A DNA stretch of 64,000 nucleotides. It comes from Janthinobacterium psychrotolerans (GTDB taxonomy: Bacteria; Pseudomonadota; Gammaproteobacteria; Burkholderiales; Burkholderiaceae_D). Positions within the stretch are counted from its first letter, which is position 1. Each line of letters begins with the position of its first letter. A model generated the notes under the pieces. The model saw only the letters and a program-made list of their open reading frames with translations, was not told the DNA's origin and did not search any database. The stretch is taken from NCBI RefSeq assembly GCF_001677885.1, contig NZ_LOCQ01000059.1, positions 248,001 to 312,000 of the forward strand. The letters run 5' to 3'. The position numbers and the translations under genes are program-made. Below, piece by piece: positions 1 to 9,619 of the stretch.

Positions 1-550
1 TAACCGCCCTGGTGGCATCGCGTCGCCGGTAGCTGAGCATAAGCTGGCAATCCTGCATCAGTGCTTCGTACACGATATCGCGCGACGCTTCATCTAGCAC
101 CGGCGGCAATAGCGGCAACATCGACGGAATGTGACGTATCTTATCCAGCCACGCATTGGAAGACAGGGCATCTCCTGCCGTGGCCAGGGTGCGCGCGGCA
201 GCTGCGAAATGCGGGCGCAAAGCGTGTGCCGTGTGCGGTGGCAACTGGTGGTGCAGATGCTGCTCTACCAGTTTGAGGGTCAGCGCTTCGGGTATGGTAA
301 CGCCAGGAATGCTGAAGGATGGCGCATCACGCCGCCAACTCCAGCCAAAAGGTTTGTCACGGTCATCGACTTCAAGTGCAAATACCTCACGCAAGGCTTG
401 CAGATCACGTTGTACAGTACGCACAGTAACTACGTAGCCAAGATTTTTCAAGCGCAAGCAAATGTTTTCTACCGACTCCTTGCTGGGTGCCCGTGGAATA
501 TCCTGGAGCATGTGCCAATGACGTAACAATGACTGCTGATTCGTTGCCAC
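1..550 (-). CDS. WYL-domain transcriptional regulator, N-terminal part (cut by window edge)
   Basis: The leftward frame opens at a GTG at 548-550 (MATNQQSLLRHW) and stays open to base 2, giving 183 residues of a protein cut by the window edge. The N-terminus carries a DeoR/YafY-like winged helix with the recognition-helix signature TVRTVQRDLQAL near residues 42-53. The last visible residues, LMLSYRRRDATRAV, match the start of a WYL domain (the YR.RDG strand). Proteins of this layout are DNA-binding regulators whose WYL domain senses a ligand or nucleic acid. A start at ATG 511 is possible, but the upstream residues fit the usual WYL N-terminus (RHW..L..IPRAP). The target cannot be inferred because the downstream neighbour lies outside the window. 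Confidence 0.8.
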   Translation of the reverse strand, partial: MATNQQSLLRHWHMLQDIPRAPSKESVENICLRLKNLGYVVTVRTVQRDLQALREVFALEVDDRDKPFGWSWRRDAPSFSIPGVTIPEALTLKLVEQHLHHQLPPHTAHALRPHFAAAARTLATAGDALSSNAWLDKIRHIPSMLPLLPPVLDEASRDIVYEALMQDCQLMLSYRRRDATRAV

Positions 551-802
551 GAAAGTTCCTTTTGCTTTTAGACTAACGCGGCATTTTATTTCCTACGGGA
601 ATTTTTAGAAAGAGCTAAACAATATTTATTTATTTAGAACTAATATGGACAACTTTTTTCGTGTTCTATTGGAAGATGTGGCACTTTCAACGAACACAGC
701 TGAAACGCTCCGGCATTGACAGATATGACTGATGCGACCATCACGCAATGATCTCCTCCTGCGCCCAGCACAAGCGCCGCAGGCAGCCATGAGATAATCG
801 AA
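551..802. other. AT-rich intergenic stretch
   Basis: About 250 bases between the start of the WYL gene and the end of corA, clearly richer in A and T than the flanking genes. It should hold the promoter of the leftward WYL gene. I see no convincing open frame and no strong rho-independent terminator for corA. Confidence 0.5.
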
Positions 803-1789
803 TTACAACCACCCTTCGCGCTTGAGCCGCCGGTGCAGGAAATAACAACCCGCCACGATCACCGCCATCACCGCCGGATAGCCGCCGCGCCACTTCAGCT
901 CGGGCATGAACTCGAAGTTCATGCCGTACAGGCTGAACACCATGGTCGGCACGGCCAGGATGCCGGCCCAGGCGGCCAGACGCTTGACCACTTCGTTCTG
1001 GCGGATCGAGATCTGGCCCAGCGCCACCTGCATGGCGGCGTTGACCATTTCGCGCATCTGGTTGGCGGTGTGCGTGACCCGTTTGACGTGATCGAGAATG
1101 TCGCGGTAATAGATGCGGTTTTCCTTGGGAACGATATCGCCATGAAAACGAATCAGCTGGGTGCAGATTTCATGCAGCGGGTTGACGGCCGCGTCGAGTT
1201 TGAGCAGTTCGGTTTTCAGCTGGTAAAAATCCTGCAGCTTGTCTTCGTTCAGGCTGGGCTTGAACAACTGGGTTTCATATTGCTGGAACTTGGCCTGCAG
1301 CATGTCGATGCAGGGCTGGTACTGGTCGACGATAAAATCGATGATGGAATACAGCACGTAACCGGGGCCGCTGGCCAGTTTCTCGGGCACGGTTTCCTTG
1401 CGCTCGCGCAGCTTGGCGTAGCCGGCCGAGGGGCCATGGCGAACGGTAATGATGAAGCGGCAGCCCAGGAACACATGGGTTTCGCCGTAGACGATGGCCT
1501 GGCCGTCCAGGCTGGCCGTGTGCATCACCATGAACAAAGTGTCGCCGTATTCTTCCAGCTTGGGCCGCTCGTGCGCGCCTTCGGCGTCTTCCACCGCCAG
1601 CTCGTGCAGGCCGAAGGCCGTTTGCAAGGCCTGCATGGCGGCGCTGTCGGGGCCGGCCAGGCCGATCCACACAAAACAATCGGGATCGCCGAGAAAATCG
1701 CCGACCTTGTCGATGTCGAAGTGGGCGAGTTTCTTGCCGTGACGATAGGCTTCGCAATTGACGACGGCGGCGTGCTGACTCAAGTCCAT
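803..1789 (-). CDS. corA: CorA-family magnesium/divalent metal ion transporter
   Basis: A 328-residue inner-membrane channel for Mg2+ and related divalent cations. The decisive signature is YGMNF near the C-terminus, the GMN selectivity motif that ends the first of two transmembrane helices. It is followed by the short periplasmic loop (MPELKWRGGYP) and a second helix (AVMAVIVAGCYFL) with a basic tail. The long N-terminal cytosolic part with acidic and helical segments is the funnel domain. Length matches the family (about 310-370 residues). It is monocistronic, with roughly 295 bases separating it from the divergent chemoreceptor gene. Co2+ or Zn2+ transport (ZntB-like) is possible; the intact GMN does not discriminate. 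Confidence 0.9.
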   Translation of the reverse strand: MDLSQHAAVVNCEAYRHGKKLAHFDIDKVGDFLGDPDCFVWIGLAGPDSAAMQALQTAFGLHELAVEDAEGAHERPKLEEYGDTLFMVMHTASLDGQAIVYGETHVFLGCRFIITVRHGPSAGYAKLRERKETVPEKLASGPGYVLYSIIDFIVDQYQPCIDMLQAKFQQYETQLFKPSLNEDKLQDFYQLKTELLKLDAAVNPLHEICTQLIRFHGDIVPKENRIYYRDILDHVKRVTHTANQMREMVNAAMQVALGQISIRQNEVVKRLAAWAGILAVPTMVFSLYGMNFEFMPELKWRGGYPAVMAVIVAGCYFLHRRLKREGWL

Positions 1790-1987
1790 GGTATGCGTAC
1801 TGGCTGCTGGGGAGGACGGCCAGTATAGCGGAAAAGAAAGAAATTTCTCTTAATCGTTTCACAATACAAGGGAACCTCGCGCGGTGTTCCTCCTCGCTCT
1901 CAATAGCGGCAGCTTGCGTTCAACATCCTATTGCGCGACTGAGCATGACTGTCTGCAACATCAAAGCAATAATGATTTTTCAACAAA

Positions 1988-1993
1988 TATAAT
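1988..1993 (+). promoter_or_regulatory. Candidate -10 hexamer for the chemoreceptor gene
   Basis: A consensus TATAAT sits in an AT-rich stretch about 90 bases before the chemoreceptor start. No good -35 hexamer lies 16-18 bases upstream, and I see no sigma-28 motif, so this is a weak call. Confidence 0.25.
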
Positions 1994-2084
1994 TTCCCCA
2001 ATGTAATGATTGCGTCACACTTGATTGCTATGCTGGCTTTCATCAGCAATCCGTCAGTCGCCAACCGAAAGCGCTCCCCACATC

Positions 2085-3743
2085 ATGAAATTCCTCCAGT
2101 TGAAAACCGGACCACGGGTCCTGATCTCGTTCGCCATGGTGCTGTTCGTCATGGCTTGCATTACCGGCATCGCCCTGTGGCGTTTGCATGCGGCCAATGA
2201 CAATACCGATTACCTGGTCAAGGACAAGCTGGCCAAGCAGCAGCTCGCGTCCGAACTGCTCGGCACGGCCAAGCTCAATGGCAACAGCGCGCTGTCGATC
2301 GCCAAGAGCGACAGCCTGGAAACGGGCGAATATTTCCAGGCCCAGCTGACCGCGGGCGACAAGGCCGTCGAGCGCCTGATGGCGCAAATGAAAGCTCTGC
2401 CCAAGAGCGCCACCGAGGCGGCGCTGGCCGATGACGTCGCCAACAGCCACAAGGCCTATCTTGCCGTGCGCAAGCAGGTGCTGACCTTCAAGGACCAGGG
2501 CCGCACGCAGGAAGTCGAGCAATTGACCGGCACCACCATGAAAACCACGTTCGGCGCCTATGCCGCGGCGCTGGCCAAGCTGCTGGACTACCAGACCAAA
2601 GAAGCCAACGCGCTGGCTGCCGCTTCGGCCAGCCAATATGACAGCAGCGTGGCCACCCTGCTGGCCTTTGGCGCGCTGGCGCTGATCACGGGCGCCGCAC
2701 TGGCGTGGGCGATTACGCGCAGCATCGTCGTGCCCCTGCGGCATGCGGTCAATATCGCCGAGCGCGTCGCCAGGGGCGATTTGCGCCATGTTGAAGTGAA
2801 AGAAAGAAACGATGAGGTGGGCCAGCTGCTCAACGCCTTGCACAATATGACGGTGCGCCTCGGCGAAACGGTCAGGCTGGTGCACGATGGCGCCGTCACC
2901 ATCGACACCGCCTCGCGCGAACTGTCGACCGGTAACCTGGACTTGTCGCGCCGCACCGAGCATCAGGCAGGCGCGCTGCAGGAAACCGCCTCGTCAATGG
3001 AAGAGCTGACCGCCGCCGTGAAAGGCAACACCAGCAACGCGCGCCAGGCCAATGAATTGGTGCTGTCGGCTTCGCAGGTGGCAAAAAAGGGGGGCAGCGT
3101 GGTCGATGACGTGGTCGACACCATGGATGCCATCAGCGCGGCGGCGAAAAAGATCGTCGATATTATCGGCGTGATCGACGGCATCGCGTTTCAAACCAAT
3201 ATCCTGGCGCTGAACGCCGCCGTCGAAGCGGCCCGGGCCGGTGAACAAGGACGCGGCTTTGCGGTGGTGGCCGGCGAAGTGCGCAACCTGGCACAGCGTT
3301 CGGCCACGGCCGCGCGCGAGATCAAGCAGTTGATCAATGCCTCGGTGGAAAAGATTGAAACGGGCAGCGTGCTGGCCCATGCCGCCGGCGACACCATGAC
3401 GGAAATCGTCGCCAGCGTGGAGCGCGTGACCGGCATCATGGCCCAGATCGCTTCGGCCAGCGCCGAGCAGGAGTCGGGCATCGGTGAAATCAACAGCGCC
3501 ATCACCGCCATCGACAATGTCACCCAGCAAAATGCGGCCCTGGTCGAAGAAGCGGCCGCGTCGGCCGAGTCGGTCCACAGCGAAGCGACCACCCTGCTGC
3601 GCGTGGTGGGCTTCTTTACGGTCGATGCGGCGGTGGTGTTGGCCGAGGAGCAAGCGCACCCTGCCACCAGCATGGCGCGTCCGGCACACCGCAAGCCGGC
3701 AGCATTGCGCTTGCCGGCCGGCGGCGCACCGGCATTGGGTTAG
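2085..3743 (+). CDS. Methyl-accepting chemotaxis protein
   Basis: A 552-residue transmembrane chemoreceptor. The chosen ATG at 2085 begins [12 protein letters not shown] and leads directly into TM1 (about residues 10-32); a start 60 bases upstream would only prepend 20 unlikely residues. A helical periplasmic region of about 150 residues looks like a four-helix-bundle (4HB_MCP) sensor. TM2 follows at about 188-210, then HAMP, then the long methyl-accepting coiled coil. The signalling hairpin is near residues 367-395, with the highly conserved core [20 protein letters not shown]. It lacks the C-terminal CheR-binding pentapeptide. No che genes are adjacent, so it is an orphan receptor. Only 4 bases separate its stop from the convergent paoC stop. 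Confidence 0.93.
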   Translation: MKFLQLKTGPRVLISFAMVLFVMACITGIALWRLHAANDNTDYLVKDKLAKQQLASELLGTAKLNGNSALSIAKSDSLETGEYFQAQLTAGDKAVERLMAQMKALPKSATEAALADDVANSHKAYLAVRKQVLTFKDQGRTQEVEQLTGTTMKTTFGAYAAALAKLLDYQTKEANALAAASASQYDSSVATLLAFGALALITGAALAWAITRSIVVPLRHAVNIAERVARGDLRHVEVKERNDEVGQLLNALHNMTVRLGETVRLVHDGAVTIDTASRELSTGNLDLSRRTEHQAGALQETASSMEELTAAVKGNTSNARQANELVLSASQVAKKGGSVVDDVVDTMDAISAAAKKIVDIIGVIDGIAFQTNILALNAAVEAARAGEQGRGFAVVAGEVRNLAQRSATAAREIKQLINASVEKIETGSVLAHAAGDTMTEIVASVERVTGIMAQIASASAEQESGIGEINSAITAIDNVTQQNAALVEEAAASAESVHSEATTLLRVVGFFTVDAAVVLAEEQAHPATSMARPAHRKPAALRLPAGGAPALG

Positions 3744-3747
3744 TCCA

Positions 3748-5946
3748 TCAAGCCACGGCCGGCAGCTTGTCGAGCAGTTTGTCCAGGGTAATCGGATACT
3801 CGCGCACCCTGGCCCCCGTGGCGTTATGGATGGCGTTGGCGATCGCCGCCGCCACGCCGCAAATCCCGAGTTCGCCCACGCCCTTGGCCTTCATCGGCGA
3901 CGACATCGGGTCGGTTTCCTCCAGGAAGATCACGTCCTGGTGCGGAATGTCGGCATGCACCGGCACTTCGTAGCCGGCCAGGTCGTGGTTCACAAAAAAC
4001 CCGCCGCGCTGGTCGACCACCAGTTCTTCCATCAGGGCCGCACCGGCGCCCATGGTCATGGCGCCGATCACCTGGCTGCGCGCCGACTTCGGATTCAGGA
4101 TACGGCCGGCAGCGCACACGGCCAGCATGCGCCGGATGCGCACTTCGCCCGTGTAGCTGTCCACGCCCACTTCGACAAAGTGCGCGCCGAAGGTCGATTG
4201 CTGGAATTTCTTGTCCAGGTCGCCGTACTCCATGAAGTCTTCGGCGACGATCTCGCCATCCTTGGCCGCCTGCGCGATCGGCACGTCGCGCTCGCCGCTG
4301 CTGACCAGGCCGTCCGAAAAACGCGCCTCGTTGGCATCCATCCGCAGCTTGCCGGCGATCGCCTGGCGCAGTTTCACGCAGGCCGCGTAGACGCCGGCGG
4401 TGGAACTGTTGCCGCCCCACTGGCCGCCGGAACCGGCCGAGACCGGGTAGTCCGAGTCGCCCAGCTTGACGACGATCTTGTCGAGTTCGACACCGAGCAT
4501 TTCAGCGGCCGTCTGCGCAATAATCGTGTAGCTGCCGGTGCCGATATCGGTCATGTCGGTTTCCACCGTTACCACGCCCTGGGCGTTCAGGCGCACGCGG
4601 GCGCCCGACTTCGTCACCATATTGTTGCGCAAGGCGGCGGCCACGCCCATGCCGACCAGCCAGCGGCCGTCGCGCTTGCTGCCTGGCGTGGCGCCGCGGT
4701 CTTTCCAGCCGAACTCGACAGCGCCGGTGCGCAGGCAGTCGATCAGGCGGCGCTGGGAAAATGGCCGGCTCGGCTTTTCGGGATCGACCTTGGTGTCGTT
4801 CAGGATGCGCAAAGCGATCGGGTCCATCTTGAGTTTTTCCGCCAGCTCGTCCATGGCGATTTCCAGCGCCATCAGGCCCGGCGCCTCGCCCGGCGCACGC
4901 ATGGCGTTACCTTCGGGCAGGTCCAGCACGGCCAGGCGCATCGCCGTCATGCGGTTGGCGCCGGCATACAGCAGGCGCGTCTGCATCACGGCTGTTTCAG
5001 GCTTGCCGCCTTCCAGGTCGCCCGACCACGATTCATGGCCGATGGCCGTGATCTTGCCGGCGCGCGTGGCGCCGATGCGCAGGCGCTGGATGGTGGCGGG
5101 CCGGTGCGTGGTGTTGTTCATCAGTTGCGGACGCGTCAGCGCCACCTTGACCGGGCGCTGGGCGGCGCGCGCGCCGAGCGCGGCCAGCACGGCGTCGGAC
5201 CGCACGAACAGCTTGCCGCCAAAGCCGCCGCCGATATACGGCGAAATCAACCGCACTTTGTCTTTCGGAATACCGAGGGTCAGGGCCACGTCGCCGCGGC
5301 TCCAGTCTATCATCTGGTTCGAGGTCCAGACCGTCAGCTGGTCGCCTTTCCAGGCAGCGATCGAGGCATGCGGCTCCATCATGGCGTGCGACTGGTCAGG
5401 CGTGGTATACATGGCGTCCACGCGCACGGGTGCGGCGGCAAAGGCGCCGGCAAAGTCGCCCACCCTGGTGTCGGGCTTGTCATCCTTGGGCCTGGTGGCC
5501 GAACTTTTCGCCGCCGCCAGGTCGTACTTGCCCTTTTTTTCCATATATTTCACGACGATCAGCTGCGCGGCGGCGCGCGCCTGCTCGAACGTTTCGGCCA
5601 CCACCAGCGCCACGGCCTGGTGGTAATGCTGGATCTCGGGGCCGCCCAGCAGCCTTGCGGTATTCATCTTGCCCTTGCCCAGCTTGCCCGCGTTCTCGGC
5701 CGTGACCACGGCCAGCACGCCGGGCGCACGCAGGGCGGCGCTGGTGTCCATGGCGGTGATGCGGCCCTTGGCAATCGCCGCGCCCAGCACATGGCCATAG
5801 GCGGCGTTGGGCGCCGCGTCGTTCTGTTCATAGGCGTACGGCGCCGTACCGGTGGTTTTCAACGGTCCTTCGATGCGGTCGGTGGCGCGCCCGATATAGC
5901 GCAGCTTGTCGATGGGATTGGTGGTGGCAGGCGTGGTGAATTTCAT
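3748..5946 (-). CDS. paoC: Periplasmic aldehyde oxidoreductase, molybdenum-cofactor subunit (PaoC-like)
   Basis: A 732-residue large subunit of the xanthine oxidase family, the same length as E. coli PaoC. The start is the ATG at 5944-5946 ([14 protein letters not shown]), whose A overlaps the stop of paoB. The protein shows the family series of cofactor-binding segments: [18 protein letters not shown], the glycine-rich [11 protein letters not shown], and GVGELG near the C-terminus. The Glu of GVGELG falls at residue 692, the position of the catalytic Glu in E. coli PaoC. This subunit would bind Mo with a pterin dinucleotide and hydroxylate aldehydes to acids. It has no signal peptide of its own; the family is exported as a complex with the Tat-tagged small subunit. 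No paoD-like XdhC maturation gene is adjacent, so maturation must come from elsewhere. Confidence 0.92.
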   Translation of the reverse strand: MKFTTPATTNPIDKLRYIGRATDRIEGPLKTTGTAPYAYEQNDAAPNAAYGHVLGAAIAKGRITAMDTSAALRAPGVLAVVTAENAGKLGKGKMNTARLLGGPEIQHYHQAVALVVAETFEQARAAAQLIVVKYMEKKGKYDLAAAKSSATRPKDDKPDTRVGDFAGAFAAAPVRVDAMYTTPDQSHAMMEPHASIAAWKGDQLTVWTSNQMIDWSRGDVALTLGIPKDKVRLISPYIGGGFGGKLFVRSDAVLAALGARAAQRPVKVALTRPQLMNNTTHRPATIQRLRIGATRAGKITAIGHESWSGDLEGGKPETAVMQTRLLYAGANRMTAMRLAVLDLPEGNAMRAPGEAPGLMALEIAMDELAEKLKMDPIALRILNDTKVDPEKPSRPFSQRRLIDCLRTGAVEFGWKDRGATPGSKRDGRWLVGMGVAAALRNNMVTKSGARVRLNAQGVVTVETDMTDIGTGSYTIIAQTAAEMLGVELDKIVVKLGDSDYPVSAGSGGQWGGNSSTAGVYAACVKLRQAIAGKLRMDANEARFSDGLVSSGERDVPIAQAAKDGEIVAEDFMEYGDLDKKFQQSTFGAHFVEVGVDSYTGEVRIRRMLAVCAAGRILNPKSARSQVIGAMTMGAGAALMEELVVDQRGGFFVNHDLAGYEVPVHADIPHQDVIFLEETDPMSSPMKAKGVGELGICGVAAAIANAIHNATGARVREYPITLDKLLDKLPAVA

Positions 5947-6938
5947 GATGTCGCTTTCTGCGCGGTAGCACGCGCTTGCGTGGGAGCTCCACTGAGCACT
6001 CCATTGAGCACGCCAGCCAGGGTGCGCTGCACCAGGGTGGCCTTGAAGGCGTTCTCTTCGGTCGGCCTGGCGCCGGCCAGCAGGATCTTGCTGACGGCGG
6101 CGGCGCCCTGGCCCATGGCCTGGTCGGCTTGCGCCATGCGCCATGGTTGCGGCGCCACCCCGCCCAGCGCCACGCGGCCCGAGCCGTCCGGCATGACCAC
6201 GGCGGCCACCGACACCAGCGCGAACGCGTACGAGGCGCGGTCGCGCACCTTGGTATACACCTGCGTGCCGCCCAAGGGTTTCGGCAGCGTCACGGCGGTG
6301 ATCAGTTCGCCCGGCTGCAAGGCCGTTTCGATATGCGGCGTATTGCCCGGCAAGCGGTAAAAGTCGGCGATCGCAATGGTGCGCGTGGCGCCATCGGGGC
6401 GCACGGTTTCAACGGCGGCGTCGAGCAGGCGCATCGCCACCGACATGTCGGAAGGATGGGTGGCGATGCAGGCGTCGCTGCCGCCAATGATGGCCAGCTG
6501 GCGGCTGAAGCCGGCGATCGCCGGGCAGCCACTGCCGGGATTGCGCTTGTTGCAGGCCTGGTTGGTGTCATAGAAATACGGGCAGCGCGTGCGCTGCAGC
6601 AGGTTGCCGGCGGTGGTGGCCTTGTTGCGCAACTGGGCCGAAGCGCCGGCCAGCAAGGCGCGCGACAGCACCCCGTAGTGGCGCCGCACTTTTTCATCGG
6701 CGGCCAGCGCCGTATTGCGCACCAGCGCGCCGATGCGCAGGCCGCCGTCCTGCGTGGCGCTGATCTGGTCCAGGCCCAGGCCGTTGACGTCGATCAGGTG
6801 CGGCGGCGCCTCGATCTCGAGTTTCATCAAGTCGAGCAGGTTGGTGCCGCCGGCAATGAATTTGGCGCCCGGGGTACGCAGCGAGGCGGCAGCCGCCTCG
6901 GCCGGGGTGGTGGCGCGCTGATAGCTGAAGACCTTCAT
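5943..6938 (-). CDS. paoB: Aldehyde oxidoreductase FAD/[4Fe-4S] subunit (PaoB-like)
   Basis: A 331-residue FAD-binding subunit of the CO-dehydrogenase-flavoprotein type. FAD contacts are visible as [13 protein letters not shown] (about residues 27-39) and [15 protein letters not shown] (about 108-122). An inserted cysteine segment is diagnostic of PaoB: C119, C129 (in NQACNKR), C138 (in GSGCPA) and C157 (GSDACIAT), matching the extra [4Fe-4S] cluster of that subfamily. It passes electrons from the 2Fe-2S clusters of PaoA to FAD. Both ends overlap neighbouring genes by ATGA, so the three subunits are translationally coupled in the order A-B-C. Confidence 0.92.
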   Translation of the reverse strand: MKVFSYQRATTPAEAAAASLRTPGAKFIAGGTNLLDLMKLEIEAPPHLIDVNGLGLDQISATQDGGLRIGALVRNTALAADEKVRRHYGVLSRALLAGASAQLRNKATTAGNLLQRTRCPYFYDTNQACNKRNPGSGCPAIAGFSRQLAIIGGSDACIATHPSDMSVAMRLLDAAVETVRPDGATRTIAIADFYRLPGNTPHIETALQPGELITAVTLPKPLGGTQVYTKVRDRASYAFALVSVAAVVMPDGSGRVALGGVAPQPWRMAQADQAMGQGAAAVSKILLAGARPTEENAFKATLVQRTLAGVLNGVLSGAPTQARATAQKATS

Positions 6939-7606
6939 GCCGGCCTCCCTGCAACGTCCGTGATCGCGTCGACGATATTCGAATAGGCGCCGCAGCGGCA
7001 GATATTGCCGCTCATGCGTTCGCGCAATTCTTCAGGCGTGACCTGGGGTCTGGCGTTCAGGTCGGCGCTGACATGACTGGGCACGCCCCGGCGGATTTCG
7101 CCGAGCGCCGCCACCGCCGAACAGATCTGCCCTGGGGTGCAGTAGCCGCACTGATAGCCGTCATGCGCGACAAACGCCGCCTGCATCGGATGCAGTTTTT
7201 CGGGCGTGCCCAGTCCTTCGATGGTGGTGATTGTCGAGCCTTCGTGCATCACTGCCAGGGTCAGGCAGGAATTGATGCGCTGGCCATCGACGATCACGGT
7301 GCAAGCGCCACACTGGCCATGGTCGCAGCCCTTCTTGGTGCCGGTCAGGTGCAGGTGCTCGCGCAAGGCGTCGAGCAGGGTGGTGCGCGTGTCGAGCTCC
7401 AGTGCATGGGCCTTGCCGTTGATGTCGAACCGCACGCCGGCCATCACGGGCGGCGCCGATGGCGCGCCGGTGATGCTTGCGGCATTGGCAGACTGGGCCG
7501 CAGCCATGCCGGGCATGGCCGCCGCAGTGGCCGACAAGGCCCCGGCAATCAGCACATCGCGCCGGCCCGTATTAATATCCTTCATCTTGTTGTTGACCTT
7601 GTCCAT
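6935..7606 (-). CDS. paoA: Aldehyde oxidoreductase [2Fe-2S] subunit with Tat signal (PaoA-like)
   Basis: A 223-residue iron-sulphur subunit. The start at 7604-7606 is chosen for the AGGAGG lying 8 bases upstream. A twin-arginine leader is visible ([19 protein letters not shown], with R15-R16) ending in an AQSA-type cleavage site, so the complex should be periplasmic. The plant-type [2Fe-2S] domain has C94, C99, C102 and C114. The second cluster domain has C153 and C156 (YQCGYC) and C203 and C205 (NICRCG). It is the first gene of the paoABC-like operon. A perfect palindrome at 7705-7720 lies about 100 bases upstream. Confidence 0.92.
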   Translation of the reverse strand: MDKVNNKMKDINTGRRDVLIAGALSATAAAMPGMAAAQSANAASITGAPSAPPVMAGVRFDINGKAHALELDTRTTLLDALREHLHLTGTKKGCDHGQCGACTVIVDGQRINSCLTLAVMHEGSTITTIEGLGTPEKLHPMQAAFVAHDGYQCGYCTPGQICSAVAALGEIRRGVPSHVSADLNARPQVTPEELRERMSGNICRCGAYSNIVDAITDVAGRPA

Positions 7607-7704
7607 CCTTGCGTCCTCCTGGCTGATTGTGTCGCTCGCTGCTGTTGGCTCGGTGGGCGCGCGCCGGCCCATGGACTACTATAGGATGGAGCGAAAAAAA
7701 GGTC

Positions 7705-7720
7705 TGTACGCGAACGTACA
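7705..7720. promoter_or_regulatory. Perfect 6-4-6 palindrome between paoA and the divergent peptidase gene
   Basis: TGTACG and CGTACA arms flank a CGAA centre in the 173-base divergent gap. It is placed where an operator for the leftward pao operon and/or the rightward peptidase-hydrolase pair would lie. The binding protein is unknown, and no regulator gene adjoins it. Confidence 0.45.
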
Positions 7721-7779
7721 TTTAACGGGCAGAGCCTTATTTCAGCTACACTGGGGCACCTTCTTTTGCAGCGTCGCCC

Positions 7780-8796
7780 ATGATCGAAAAGAATCTCCCG
7801 GAACTGGTCATGCTCAAGCGCCTGATCGACGAAGGCGGCCGCCACCTGGAAGTGGCCGCACCGTGCAGCATCCCCATCGATGGCCGCGACTTTCCCGTCT
7901 ACACGATTGCGCTGGGCAACCCCAGCCCCGATGTGCCCGTGCTGGGATTTTTCGGCGGCATCCATGGCCTGGAGCGCATCGGCACGCAAGTGATCCTCGC
8001 TTTCCTGCAAAGCATCCTGGCGCGCCTGCAATGGGACAGCACCCTGCACCAGCAGCTCGAATCGATGCGCCTGGTCTTCATGCCGCTGGTCAATCCGGGC
8101 GGCATGTGGCAAGGCACGCGCAGCAATCCGCAGGGGATCGACCTGATGCGCAATGCGCCACTGTCGGCCAGCGAACCGGTGCCCTTTCTGCTGGGCGGCC
8201 ACCGCTACAGCCATCACCTGCCCTGGTATCGTGGTGCGCAGGGCAAGCCGATGCAGCCGGAAAGCCAGGCCGTGTGCGAGCTGGTCGAGCGCGAATTGCT
8301 GTCGCGCCAGTTCAGCATCGCCCTCGATTGCCATTCAGGCTTCGGCTTGCGCGACCGCATCTGGTTTCCCCATGCTCACACGGCCACGCCGATCGCCCAC
8401 CTGGCCGATATCGGCGCGCTGGAAGAGCTGTACAGCCGCACCTACCCCAACCACAACTATGTGTTCGAACCGCAAAGCCGGCAGTACCGCACCCATGGCG
8501 ACCTGTGGGATTACCTGTATCTGCGGGCTACCTGCGACAGCGAGCGCGTATTCCTGCCGCTGACGCTGGAAATGGGTTCGTGGCTGTGGGTCAAGAAAAA
8601 CCCGCGCCAGCTGTTCAACCGCGCCGGCATCTTCAACCCGACCGCCGCCCACCGCCTGCAGCGCGTGCTGCGCCGCCACCTGGTGTGGTTCGATTTCCTG
8701 ATGCGCGCGGCGAACAGCCACGGCCGCTGGATGCCGGAGGGCCTGGCGCGCAAGGCGCACCGCAAGCGCGCGCTGGCGCAGTGGTACGAGTCGTGA
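7780..8796 (+). CDS. M14-family zinc carboxypeptidase-like protein
   Basis: A 338-residue cytosolic metallopeptidase-like protein with no signal peptide. The M14 zinc site is recognisable: H62 and E65 in GGIHGLER, and H185 in DCHSGFG. R124-N125 in LMRNAP fits the substrate-carboxylate-binding Arg-Asn pair, and E264 in LTLEMGSW fits the catalytic Glu. The strand order (LGFFGGIHG, FMPLVNPGG, IALDCHSGFG) follows the carboxypeptidase fold. The stop overlaps the GTG start of the following alpha/beta hydrolase, so the two are co-translated. The substrate is unknown; peptide, amino-acid conjugate or succinylglutamate-like substrates are possible. Confidence 0.8.
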   Translation: MIEKNLPELVMLKRLIDEGGRHLEVAAPCSIPIDGRDFPVYTIALGNPSPDVPVLGFFGGIHGLERIGTQVILAFLQSILARLQWDSTLHQQLESMRLVFMPLVNPGGMWQGTRSNPQGIDLMRNAPLSASEPVPFLLGGHRYSHHLPWYRGAQGKPMQPESQAVCELVERELLSRQFSIALDCHSGFGLRDRIWFPHAHTATPIAHLADIGALEELYSRTYPNHNYVFEPQSRQYRTHGDLWDYLYLRATCDSERVFLPLTLEMGSWLWVKKNPRQLFNRAGIFNPTAAHRLQRVLRRHLVWFDFLMRAANSHGRWMPEGLARKAHRKRALAQWYES

Positions 8797-9545
8797 CCGA
8801 CATCTGGATACTGCTGCGCGGCCTGATGCGCGAGCAGCGGCACTGGGGCGGCTTTCCCGCGGTCCTGGGCGCCGCCCTGCCCGGCGCCACCATCATCACG
8901 CCTGACCTGCCCGGCAACGGCGAACACCATGCGCTGGACAGTGCGACAAGCGTGGCCGAGATGGTGGAATTTTGCCGGCAGGATTTATTGGCGCGCGGAC
9001 TTGCGCCACCTTATCGCCTGCTGGCCCTGTCGCTGGGCGGCATGGTGGCCGTCGAATGGGCCAGCCGCTATCCGGGCGAGATCGCATCGTGCGTACTGAT
9101 CAACACCAGCATGCGACCCTACAGCCCGTTTTACAGGCGCTTGCGCTGGCAGAATTATCCGGCCTTGCTGAGGCAGCTGCTGCTGGGTGACCAGGCCAGC
9201 CAGGAAGCGCTGATCTTGAGGCTGACCAGTTGTCAACATGGCGCCGGCAATCCGGCGCTGGTGGAGCAGTGGGTAGCGTATCAGCGGCAATACCCCGTCA
9301 GCCGGCGCAATGCGCTGCGCCAGCTGCTCTCGGCCGCCCGCTTTCGCGCACCGGCCAGCTGTCCGCCGCTGCCGCTGCTGGTACTGGCAGGCGCGCAAGA
9401 CAGCCTGGTGGACCCGGCGTGCTCGCATCAGCTGGCGCAAGCATGGCGCATCGCCTGTGAAACGCATCCCGAAGCAGGACATGACTTGCCGCTGGACCAG
9501 CCGGACTGGGTGGCGCGCACGCTGGTGCGCTGGCTGGCGCACTGA
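8793..9545 (+). CDS. Alpha/beta hydrolase
   Basis: A 250-residue alpha/beta-hydrolase. The start is taken as the GTG at 8793, which overlaps the peptidase stop as GTGA. The nucleophile elbow is LALSLGG with Ser80. An acidic residue in the AGAQDSLVDP segment and the His of PEAGHDLPLD complete the expected triad. The N-terminal strand WILLRGLMRE with HWGGF suggests the oxyanion region. The fold and size fit MetX/BioH/PldB-like esterases. Its coupling to the peptidase suggests consecutive steps on one substrate, perhaps ester plus amide cleavage, which is inference only. Confidence 0.8.
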   Translation: MTDIWILLRGLMREQRHWGGFPAVLGAALPGATIITPDLPGNGEHHALDSATSVAEMVEFCRQDLLARGLAPPYRLLALSLGGMVAVEWASRYPGEIASCVLINTSMRPYSPFYRRLRWQNYPALLRQLLLGDQASQEALILRLTSCQHGAGNPALVEQWVAYQRQYPVSRRNALRQLLSAARFRAPASCPPLPLLVLAGAQDSLVDPACSHQLAQAWRIACETHPEAGHDLPLDQPDWVARTLVRWLAH

Positions 9546-9619
9546 CTGGCACACTGGCTGGTTTAACCATGCGCGATCGGCGATAATATCAACCCATTCG
9601 ACTTTTCCTACCGACATAT

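Noticed and set aside
3484-6360. Very long rightward open frame (about 958 codons) opposite paoC/paoB
   Set aside because: It is an antisense shadow of GC-rich paoC codons: His/Arg/Ala-rich, with no family features, and it conflicts with three well-recognised coupled subunit genes.
7705-7720. The pao palindrome as a fourth member of the CTATAC-N4-GTAT family
   Set aside because: Its arms are TGTACG/CGTACA and the TAC-to-GTA spacing is 6 rather than 4, so it is treated as a separate site.
7206-8792. Long upstream extension of the alpha/beta hydrolase frame
   Set aside because: The first 529 codons lie antisense to paoA and out of frame with the M14 peptidase. The sensible protein begins at the GTG at 8793.
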